20,186 nt of DNA, taken from the IMG/VR virus record IMGVR_UViG_3300034117_001049, positions 1 to 20,186 of that record; one strand, 5' to 3'. Shown in pieces: positions 1 through 5,870 of this stretch. Origin of the DNA: a virus. Positions within the stretch are counted from its first letter, which is position 1, and each line of letters opens with the position of its first letter. The position numbers and the translations under genes were made by a program. The notes beneath the pieces are model-generated. The model saw nothing but the letters and a program-made list of their open reading frames with translations. It did not search any database and was not told the origin of the DNA.

Positions 1-742
1 CATTCCAGAAATCTGTTAAGTATTCAAAGTCTCTAACTTGTATGTAATCCCAATCAGTGCAATTGGTCATATAGCAACCTTGACGAGCTCCTAATATAGC
101 CCATTCACCGTTGTCAGAATCTTTACCGATGTTAAGCCACACTAATAAACGTTGCATATTTTTCCAATGTATACTGGTCTTGAATGTTCTATTTTCTAAA
201 CGAACACCTCTTTCTAATGACATCTTTACACCTTCACGAAATCCTGCTCGCCATGCTTGGAACGGACTAGCATTATTATAAACATCACTGAAGCATCTAT
301 TCATCTGTATGTATTCAGCATCCCAACAAAAATCCACCTGTGCATTAGGATCGTCGGCGGGTGCGTTTTCATGAGTTTTCATGTCTAAAACATATTGTTT
401 TGGCCATAGTTTTAATCCGCCGTTGCCATACATAAGTCCGTTGACTACATTATAACCTGCCCACGATATAACGCACTTTGATAAATCTTTGTGCTCATCA
501 AAGTTTACTTCTTGATTAAGGAAATCTTCTCGTATAACGTTATCACCATCTACAGTGACAAAACGATCTGTTTCACTGAGATTTGCACAGGCTTTGTGTG
601 CGGCATCGCTGCCTTTGACTCCGTGGATACGTTTTGCCCAAGGCACTTTTGCCAACAAGTCTGCATAATTTTTTTCAGCGTTCGGTTCGTCGTAGCTGAG
701 ATAGATAATGTCGTAATCAAGAATTTTAACTGTTTGAGTCAT
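1..742 (-). CDS. Glycosyltransferase-like protein (C-terminus cut by window edge)
   Basis: The frame is open from the ATG at 742 to the left edge, giving 247 residues with no stop, so the C-terminus is missing. The N-terminus reads MTQTVKILDYDIIYLSYDEP and residues 61-71 read FVTVDGDNVIR. A DxD-like DGD at 65-67 follows a hydrophobic strand, as in GT-A fold enzymes that bind a metal and nucleotide-sugar. The aromatic-rich second half (for example NGLMYGNGGLKLWPKQYVLD, and WRAGFREGVK) resembles proteins I know from marine T4-like phages annotated as glycosyltransferase family 2-like. The ATG overlaps the stop of the 205-aa gene as ATGA and has only a weak ribosome site, so it is probably translated by coupling. 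Acceptor and sugar are unknown. It is not obviously related to the two other glycosyltransferases in the cassette. Confidence 0.75.
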   Translation of the reverse strand, partial: MTQTVKILDYDIIYLSYDEPNAEKNYADLLAKVPWAKRIHGVKGSDAAHKACANLSETDRFVTVDGDNVIREDFLNQEVNFDEHKDLSKCVISWAGYNVVNGLMYGNGGLKLWPKQYVLDMKTHENAPADDPNAQVDFCWDAEYIQMNRCFSDVYNNASPFQAWRAGFREGVKMSLERGVRLENRTFKTSIHWKNMQRLLVWLNIGKDSDNGEWAILGARQGCYMTNCTDWDYIQVRDFEYLTDFWN

Positions 743-1356
743 GGCGCAATTAATCCGTATGATTTAAAAAATGGTTTAGTATAAAATTTTATTTTGTTTG
801 ACGATTGTTCTGTCAATGTGACGTGATCTATATATACAGTGTCATTGTATGCTAAATCAATAGTGTCAATTTTGATTGTACGTATTAGATAACTAGCATT
901 CTTTAAAAATGTTACATAGAATTCTAACTTGGAATTAATCTTATATTTTTTTATATACGATTTTTCTTCTTCGTTGAGTTTAAATGCCCATTGTTTAGTA
1001 TTGGTATTATTCTTAATAGATAATGCACCAGCAAAAGATTTCAACACAGGGATTTGTAATAACACTCGTTGATCATCATTTTGTGCATCTTTTTGCACAA
1101 TCTTAGATTCTGTAGGACTAGTATATGATACTCGATAGGTAGAATAATTTATTTTACCACTTAGAAAATCTTCAATATCCGTAGATGGAACTTCTATATG
1201 ATGAGAATAAGCCGAGTTAACTTCATTTGTGATAGCGTAAATATCACCAGTAATGTTATCAAAATATATTTTATAAAGACCGTTGCTCTCAGTAGAACTA
1301 GAAATTCGAAGAATTTCTTCGTCTGTAATAATTGTGTTGTCGTGTTCAGCCAGCAT
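739..1356 (-). CDS. Hypothetical protein between glycosyltransferase genes
   Basis: This is a 205-residue protein that I cannot assign to a family. It is soluble-looking, with no signal peptide or membrane segment, and appears beta-rich. Residues about 27-35 (LYKIYFDNI) and 38-44 (DIYAITN), followed by IEVPSTDIEDFLSGKINYSTYR, resemble short conserved stretches I associate with other marine T4-like phage proteins of unknown role. The ATG at 1356 lies inside the end of the upstream glycosyltransferase (11-base overlap), preceded by a modest AGAAG. The stop overlaps the next glycosyltransferase start as ATGA. The overlaps on both sides suggest it is made with the sugar enzymes. It could be a partner or acceptor protein, or a small virion protein; neither is shown. 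Confidence 0.75.
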   Translation of the reverse strand: MLAEHDNTIITDEEILRISSSTESNGLYKIYFDNITGDIYAITNEVNSAYSHHIEVPSTDIEDFLSGKINYSTYRVSYTSPTESKIVQKDAQNDDQRVLLQIPVLKSFAGALSIKNNTNTKQWAFKLNEEEKSYIKKYKINSKLEFYVTFLKNASYLIRTIKIDTIDLAYNDTVYIDHVTLTEQSSNKIKFYTKPFFKSYGLIAP

Positions 1357-2173
1357 GGTTGATATAATCTTCTAAAAATGAATTCTCTATATAATGCAGC
1401 ACACCTGTTTGTTTAAATTGATTAATATATATCGTATCAAGATCAATTATTTCAACTTGTGCAACTTTGGTCCAATCGGGGTGAACACTGTGCCACCCCT
1501 GTATTAATGACTTCATGTGAGTGAAACTACAAATTTGATTTGAATCAAAACAGTTTTCAAGTCCTAAAATTTTAGCCGCAATGCTTATTGTAACATCAAG
1601 ACTGTAAAATTTTTGATAATTTTTAGGACTAAATTCACCATAAAATTTTTCCCAGTTGTATGTTATAAATTCGACTAATTTCCAAAATTCTAAACTTTCA
1701 TCTGATTTTTTAAAATAACAAAATCCACTGTAAAGATTAGGCAAAGAATTTTCTATAAATGTTTTTCGATAAACTCGATCAGTGAGTATATCTCCCCTGA
1801 AGTTTTTAACTTGACTGGTAAAATATAAATTTTTATCTTGCAACTGTTTCCAGACATTGTCTAAATCTGACAATATCAACATGTCTGCATCTAGTAAAAT
1901 AGTGCGTTCATACGGTGTAGCATGATATGCTTTCCATCTATTTTGCACTTTCCATTCACTGTTTAGTGCATGGTCTTCAAATGGAATTTTAATTATTTTA
2001 TCAAAAGCAGAAACATACTCCGCAGGCACTGTGTCGTTAGTCATAAGTGATATGTTTTTTATAGTTGACTGGCTGCGGTTAATACTTTTGGCAAGATAGT
2101 ATGCTTGTTTAACATAGTCACAGTCTAACGAATTTTGTGCTACAACAAAAAATCCTTGATTACTTTCCGTCAT
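1346..2173 (-). CDS. Glycosyltransferase, GT-A fold (GT8-like)
   Basis: This 275-residue protein opens with a hydrophobic strand (GFFVVAQNS). Residues 89-99 read ERTILLDADML, so a DxD motif (DAD, 95-97) sits at the end of a strand, as in nucleotide-sugar-dependent GT-A enzymes. A late histidine in GVLHYIE (H260) is placed like the metal-binding histidine near the C-terminus of GT8 enzymes. Between them, SLDVTISIAAKIL matches in position the NDFAFSIAIHI of the neighbouring enzyme, which marks the two as paralogues. No signal peptide or membrane segment is seen, so it should act in the infected cell's cytoplasm. The start is preceded by GAGG seven bases upstream and overlaps the previous gene by 14 bases. 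Donor and acceptor are unknown. Confidence 0.85.
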   Translation of the reverse strand: MTESNQGFFVVAQNSLDCDYVKQAYYLAKSINRSQSTIKNISLMTNDTVPAEYVSAFDKIIKIPFEDHALNSEWKVQNRWKAYHATPYERTILLDADMLILSDLDNVWKQLQDKNLYFTSQVKNFRGDILTDRVYRKTFIENSLPNLYSGFCYFKKSDESLEFWKLVEFITYNWEKFYGEFSPKNYQKFYSLDVTISIAAKILGLENCFDSNQICSFTHMKSLIQGWHSVHPDWTKVAQVEIIDLDTIYINQFKQTGVLHYIENSFLEDYINHAG

Positions 2174-3005
2174 CGATTAACCTCAACAAACTATACTTGT
2201 TCATAACATGCACATCTATCCCTTGAGTTTTTAACGCAATATATTCGCCTAGATATTTTTCTTTTTCTAACAAAAATTTAAACTTATCATCTGAAATGTC
2301 AATCATTACATCTTTATCTAAAGTGTAAAACTTTTTGCCTGGCAAAATTGACACTACTGGGCTGTCAATGTTTCCGTTAAAAATATGTATTGCAATACTA
2401 AATGCAAAATCGTTTCTATACATTTTTGAATCAATTTTATAAAGCAATCTATAGTAGCCCCAATTTTTTCTAATGTGTTTTAACAACTCAAAAAATGATT
2501 CTGTAAATTTATTTTTTCTAAAAAATACAACTGTAGCCCAATAAAACGGAATACTCTGATCATTGATAAATTCAAATGATTCTACATTTCGCCATTGTGC
2601 TAAATCGTGACTATTTCTAAATAATGCTAAATCATTTTCGTGATCGAATTGGTGTGCAAGGTAATCGGAAGAAACAATGTAGTCACTATCTAAAATAATT
2701 GTTTCGTCATAGGGACTTAGATCATATGCTTCCACCCTGGAAAGATTTTTCCAGACTAATTGTTTGCTGTATAAAGATCCATCACTAAATCTTCGTTGCT
2801 GTGTAGTGTCAGTGTATGCTGTGATAATTTGATCAAATAATTCAACAGCATCTGGCTGACTAGTTAATAACCATTCCTTACTGTCAGTTACCAATGTGAT
2901 TGGCAAATCAATGTATTTCTTAAGACGACGGGCGCAAAATGTGGCGATCTTGCAGTAGTCAACATCAGAATTATTCTGAGCAAAAATTAAAAAACCTCTA
3001 GTCAT
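2160..3005 (-). CDS. Glycosyltransferase, GT-A fold, paralogue of its downstream neighbour
   Basis: This 281-residue protein has the same plan as the downstream enzyme. It has an N-terminal strand (GFLIFAQNNSDVDYCKIA), a DxD motif in ETIILDSDYI (DSD, 106-108) after SPYD, the block MYRNDFAFSIAIHI at about 195-208, and a late histidine in VDVHVM-like context (IDVHVMNK, H266). The shared order, lengths (281 and 275 residues) and matching blocks point to an old tandem duplication. The sequences have diverged widely, so the two may use different sugars or acceptors. The ATG overlaps the stop of the 114-aa gene as ATGA and has no good ribosome site, which favours coupled translation. Cytoplasmic; substrate unknown. 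Confidence 0.85.
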   Translation of the reverse strand: MTRGFLIFAQNNSDVDYCKIATFCARRLKKYIDLPITLVTDSKEWLLTSQPDAVELFDQIITAYTDTTQQRRFSDGSLYSKQLVWKNLSRVEAYDLSPYDETIILDSDYIVSSDYLAHQFDHENDLALFRNSHDLAQWRNVESFEFINDQSIPFYWATVVFFRKNKFTESFFELLKHIRKNWGYYRLLYKIDSKMYRNDFAFSIAIHIFNGNIDSPVVSILPGKKFYTLDKDVMIDISDDKFKFLLEKEKYLGEYIALKTQGIDVHVMNKYSLLRLIDDGK

Positions 3006-3346
3006 AGATTAATTAAATTAGAGATATTTCTTTGCTTTTTTATGTTGTTGTATTTGGCAAGATATTTCTCAGATTCTTTTTTGTATAATGTTAAACATTT
3101 ATTCAAAAAATCTTTTAAATCTGCTACTTCCATAGGAATATTATTATTATCAACAACGATTGCAGATTCTTCATGCAAAGACAACATGTGAATTTTAGTT
3201 ATTGTTTCTAAATCTGCAGTAAAACTACAACCATTTTGATAGAATATTAGACCTTGTTTAAATTCTTCAAAGGCAGTTTTGCGTGAAAGATTTAAAGTAG
3301 CCATAAAATTGGCTGTTTGAAATGCTTTTTCTAAGCGTTCATCCAT
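3002..3346 (-). CDS. Hypothetical small phage protein heading the glycosyltransferase cassette
   Basis: This 114-residue protein begins MDERLEKAFQTANFMATLNL. It has a central strand-turn SAIVVDNNNIPMEV (about 61-74), and a C-terminal third (75-108) that is charged and probably helical or coiled-coil, ending KKQRNISNLINL. I recognise the general pattern from marine T4-like phages, where it is left as hypothetical; I know of no function. The start is well supported: AGGA lies seven bases before the ATG, at the foot of a strong hairpin. Its stop overlaps the next start as ATGA. Being first in a coupled cassette, its translation may set the level of all the following sugar enzymes. A small assembly-factor role is possible but unsupported. 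Confidence 0.8.
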   Translation of the reverse strand: MDERLEKAFQTANFMATLNLSRKTAFEEFKQGLIFYQNGCSFTADLETITKIHMLSLHEESAIVVDNNNIPMEVADLKDFLNKCLTLYKKESEKYLAKYNNIKKQRNISNLINL

Positions 3347-3355
3347 AGAAATTTC

Positions 3356-3381
3356 CTAGATAGTTACAAGTAATTATCTAG
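3356..3381 (-). promoter_or_regulatory. Near-perfect 26-base hairpin at the ribosome site of the 114-aa gene
   Basis: On the minus strand the word CTAGATA, one A/C mismatch, then TTAC-TT-GTAA folds back on TATCTAG: 11 of 12 pairs around a two-base loop. The last two stem bases (AG) are also the first two of the AGGA ribosome site for the ATG at 3346. Folding in the mRNA would therefore partly hide that site. It is not a standard terminator, because the seven-T run lies on its 5' side. A translational control element or an RNA-processing site are the likely options. Confidence 0.5.
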
Positions 3382-3416
3382 AAAAAAATAGTGAGTGATT
3401 TGTTTTGATTAAATCA
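3382..3416 (-). terminator. Weak terminator candidate after the structural block
   Basis: Just past the 321-aa fibre gene, the minus strand has a six-pair stem (TGATTT pairing with AAATCA across a nine-base loop) that includes the stop codon. Seven bases later comes a run of seven Ts (3388-3382). The stem is all A/T but one pair and the T run is displaced, so it would be inefficient at best. It may only reflect base composition. Confidence 0.15.
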
Positions 3417-4374
3417 GACCAGAGCCCGATGCTGTGGGCGTTGGTACTGACACGTTGGATCCTGATGGGCGAACTTGGCGGATTAAACTTTGCAAATTGC
3501 CATCAATATCTTCGTCGATATTTGGATTAGGACCTGCATCATCTTTGAATTGAATGGTAAGAATTAGTTGGGTAGACCCTGCATCTCTACGAGCATATAC
3601 TTCATAATCATTGGCAGCGTAGTTGCCTGCAGGTGCTGCTTTGTTAAAAATCAGTTGGTCACTGGTAGACAGGTCGTACCATCCAATACCGTATGTTGTA
3701 CCAGCAGATGATGCTGTGCCAACAACTGTGGTAGTAGCAGTATAGTTAAAAGATATAGTACCAAATCCACTAGGAGTAGTGCCGTCTCCTAACATTGTGG
3801 TCCACGTGATGTTTTTAGATGCTGACGTAGATCCGCCACTTTTTGCTGCACTGATTAAAATTTGGCCACCACCATTAAAAAATGCTCGTGCATGATTAAC
3901 TGCACTGACTGTTAACCCACCAGTGGTATATCCAGGAAAAGTTATTGTTACAGTGTGTGTTAATGTACCATTCCAACTGGCGGTTCTAGTTTGATTTACT
4001 AATGTTTCTGTAGAACTGTTGCCTCCAGTGGTTGCTAATGTTAATCTAGACGATCTTACAAGATTAGCAAAAGTAAAATATTGATTGGCCAATGTGCTGT
4101 CGATACTGATAGCACTAGATGCTAATGCCAAATTGCTGCTTTCACTTACTCCAGTTTGATGTTGCCTGGCTAGAATCATATCGGTACGCAATCTTGACCA
4201 TTGAATAACTTGTGCAGTAGTGCCTGGAACAATCTGACTACTAACAATTTCTTGTCCGTACCCTTCATCTCCTGCACCTATACCCATTACTGCAGCTATG
4301 GTAGACTGTATGGTATTATAATCGGCTGCAAAAATTAATTCGCCTGTTACTTTTGGAAATACACCAGATGGCAT
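3409..4374 (-). CDS. Fibre-like virion structural protein
   Basis: The protein has 321 residues from the ATG at 4374. That start is chosen over a GTG one codon earlier because AAGGA lies six bases before the ATG. The N-terminus MPSGVFPKVTGELIFAADYN, followed by TIQSTIAAVMG, resembles the head of small fibre-like proteins in marine T4-like phages. Residues about 75-245 are rich in Thr, Ser, Gly and Ala in alternating patterns, including TLTHTVTITFPGY, HARAFFNGGGQILI and NYTATTTVVG, which suggests a beta-structured virion protein. The C-terminus is a Pro/Ser/Gly tail. It lies ten bases after the 483-aa fibre gene and closes the structural block. It probably forms part of, or attaches to, the tail-fibre apparatus; the exact position is unknown. 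Confidence 0.75.
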   Translation of the reverse strand: MPSGVFPKVTGELIFAADYNTIQSTIAAVMGIGAGDEGYGQEIVSSQIVPGTTAQVIQWSRLRTDMILARQHQTGVSESSNLALASSAISIDSTLANQYFTFANLVRSSRLTLATTGGNSSTETLVNQTRTASWNGTLTHTVTITFPGYTTGGLTVSAVNHARAFFNGGGQILISAAKSGGSTSASKNITWTTMLGDGTTPSGFGTISFNYTATTTVVGTASSAGTTYGIGWYDLSTSDQLIFNKAAPAGNYAANDYEVYARRDAGSTQLILTIQFKDDAGPNPNIDEDIDGNLQSLIRQVRPSGSNVSVPTPTASGSGLI

Positions 4375-4384
4375 CACTAATCCT

Positions 4385-5836
4385 TTATAATATTACACAT
4401 TCAACTAGTTTGATACCAGCATCTGCATTTGTTTCTAGAGCAATAGCAAACACATTTGAATTATGTGCTGCTGAAATAACAGCAGTACCATCATTGGCCG
4501 CTACCAATCTCTGTCCTTTGATCACAGTGCCTGCAACTTTTACAGGAACTCGTCCTTTCAAGGCAACATACACTCCTCCCTCTAAATCCTTGTTCATCAT
4601 AAACGCTGGATTTTCACTGATTACACCTATTGCTCTGTCACCCGAGTTACTGGCTGTTATTTCTTTGCTGCCACCGACCGACACAACAGTTCCTACAGAA
4701 TATTCTGCATCTGGCAGATATTTTTCAGCCAAGTCAGCATATTGCGCAGAAGTTGCTGTTCCATTAAAAATATTAGCAGCCAGATTACCTGATCCGTCTC
4801 TTACTGCTACTGTGTTGATTGTAGCAGCAACTGCGGCTGTTCGATATGTTCCACCAACATTTAAACTGTCAGATTGCGTAGCAGGCCCGTTAAAACTGTT
4901 TGCATAAACAGTGGCAAATTTTAAAACTGAAGATCCTAAATCTGTAGTGTTGTCTACACCAGGTAACACATCTTCTGCTACTAATTTCAGCGGAGTTACT
5001 GTGGTGCTGGCTGATGTGGTTTGGAAGGTAATAGTATTACCAACTTGGTTTTGAATCGTAGGAGTATCACCGCCTGAGACAAAAACTCGTAGATCATTAT
5101 CGTTACCTACTCTAAAGCCCACGTCTGCAAAACTAACAAGACCGCTAAAGTTAGATGCCGATGCTAACACAAAATCACTAGAACTTAATCCGTTTAATTT
5201 TAAAGAATTACTAGAAGTTCCCCAATACACATGATCTGTTGATGTTATTCCCGAACTTGAATAAATTAAGGTAATTCCTTTTTTAACTAAACTATAGCCA
5301 GTAATTGCATTGCTAACGTTCAAGGTAAATTCATCTGCAGAAATTATAAAAATTGTGACGCCATCGACGATGGATTCAATAACAGCATGACTATTACCCA
5401 GTGTATCTAACACATTTCTAGATCGAAATTGTGTGGTACCGGCACCAGAAACCCCTAACGGACCTACTAGAACAAATGCGCCGCCGTCCCATGAGTACAA
5501 TTGTTTATTAACATTGTCCCACCAAAAATCACCAGTAGTCAGTCCACTAGGAGCATTAGGGCCAACTTCGGCGCCACCCGTGGTTCTAAATTTGATGCCA
5601 TCGTAAAATTTAAGTTTACTGTTGGAACTGTCAAACCAAAGTTGCCCGCTTAATGGCCGAGCAGGTGCATCGGCTCCTGAAAAGTTTTCTAATAAATGTA
5701 CAAAATTTTCATTTTGTAACTCTCCATAACCGGCATAATTTTTACCAATTAATTTGATATCTAAACTACTATCAATGGTGCCGTCCTCAACTGTATAAGT
5801 TGCTGACCCGCGATATCTATCTACACTATAGGACAT
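4385..5836 (-). CDS. Tail fibre protein with C-terminal 'YADLAEKY' cap domain
   Basis: The protein has 483 residues from the ATG at 5836. Two upstream codons (TTG, GTA) are open, but GGGG sits seven bases before this ATG and MSYS matches the paralogue's MSYT. Residues about 12-125 are the fibre module shared with the two upstream genes: LIGKNYAGYGE, ENFVHLLENF, GQLWFD, LKFYDG, GDFWWD and KQLYSWDG. The middle is a fibre-shaft type sequence containing TDLGSSVLKFATVYANSF. From about residue 366, YADLAEKYLPDAEYSVGTVV starts a compact C-terminal domain (RAIGVISENPAFMM, ALKGRVPVKV, KGQRLVAA) that recurs at fibre ends in T4-like marine phages. That domain may be a tip or folding domain. A late promoter directly precedes the gene, so it can be made separately from the fibres before it. 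Confidence 0.88.
   Translation of the reverse strand: MSYSVDRYRGSATYTVEDGTIDSSLDIKLIGKNYAGYGELQNENFVHLLENFSGADAPARPLSGQLWFDSSNSKLKFYDGIKFRTTGGAEVGPNAPSGLTTGDFWWDNVNKQLYSWDGGAFVLVGPLGVSGAGTTQFRSRNVLDTLGNSHAVIESIVDGVTIFIISADEFTLNVSNAITGYSLVKKGITLIYSSSGITSTDHVYWGTSSNSLKLNGLSSSDFVLASASNFSGLVSFADVGFRVGNDNDLRVFVSGGDTPTIQNQVGNTITFQTTSASTTVTPLKLVAEDVLPGVDNTTDLGSSVLKFATVYANSFNGPATQSDSLNVGGTYRTAAVAATINTVAVRDGSGNLAANIFNGTATSAQYADLAEKYLPDAEYSVGTVVSVGGSKEITASNSGDRAIGVISENPAFMMNKDLEGGVYVALKGRVPVKVAGTVIKGQRLVAANDGTAVISAAHNSNVFAIALETNADAGIKLVECVIL
5458..5800 (-). repeat. Fibre N-terminal module, copy 3
   Basis: This codes for the shared module of about 115 residues in the 483-aa fibre: GKNYAGYGE, ENFVHLLENF, the GQLW[FY]D block, LK[FV]Y[DN]G, GDFWWD, KQLYSWDG and a final LVGP. 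The aromatic pairs recur at fixed spacing, suggesting two small repeats inside the module. The similarity to the other copies can be seen at the DNA level around the ENF..LLENF block. Confidence 0.75.
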
Positions 5837-5843
5837 TACCAAA

Positions 5844-5850
5844 CCCCTTT
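5844..5850 (-). promoter_or_regulatory. Ribosome binding site that fixes the 483-aa fibre start
   Basis: The minus strand reads AAAGGGG, then TTTGGTA and ATG. The GGGG is seven bases from the ATG at 5836, but too close to the TTG at 5842 to serve it. This decides the start in favour of the ATG. Confidence 0.65.
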
Positions 5851-5856
5851 ATTCTA

Positions 5857-5864
5857 TATTTATA
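5857..5864 (-). promoter_or_regulatory. T4-type late promoter (TATAAATA)
   Basis: The minus strand carries an exact TATAAATA in the 34-base gap between the 615-aa and 483-aa fibre genes. In T4 this octamer alone is the late promoter element, read by the phage sigma factor gp55. Its last base is 21 positions from the ATG, which would give a short leader containing the GGGG ribosome site. The second copy in the window has the same spacing. The octamer could occur by chance in AT-rich DNA, but both copies fall in the right place and strand. Confidence 0.7.
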
Positions 5865-5870
5865 TCAAAA

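Noticed and set aside
491-784. Plus-strand open frame of 97 codons opposite the left-edge glycosyltransferase
   Set aside because: The minus strand here encodes a clear glycosyltransferase-like protein continuing to the edge; the plus frame has no motif and a Cys/Phe-rich composition typical of a shadow.
1-3005. The glycosyltransferases as T4-type DNA glucosyltransferases
   Set aside because: T4 alpha- and beta-glucosyltransferases are GT-B enzymes without a DxD metal site. These have DAD, DSD and DGD motifs after a strand as in GT-A enzymes, and they sit with fibre genes rather than with nucleotide-modification genes.
3356-3388. The 26-base hairpin as an intrinsic terminator
   Set aside because: On the minus strand the T run precedes the stem rather than following it, and the plus strand has an A run after the stem, so neither direction has stem-then-T order.
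4375-4395. TATAAAGG on the minus strand before the 321-aa gene as a third late promoter
   Set aside because: It matches only the first six of eight bases of TATAAATA, lies at the very end of the 483-aa coding sequence, and would leave almost no leader. AAGGA there is better explained as the ribosome site.
4353-4907. Plus-strand open frame of 184 codons opposite the 483-aa fibre
   Set aside because: It lies wholly antisense to well-supported fibre coding sequence, has no recognisable protein features, and is a mirror of Thr/Val/Ala-rich coding on the other strand. The other plus-strand frames (such as 7387-7743, 8730-9095, 12490-12837, 14665-15042) were rejected for the same reason.
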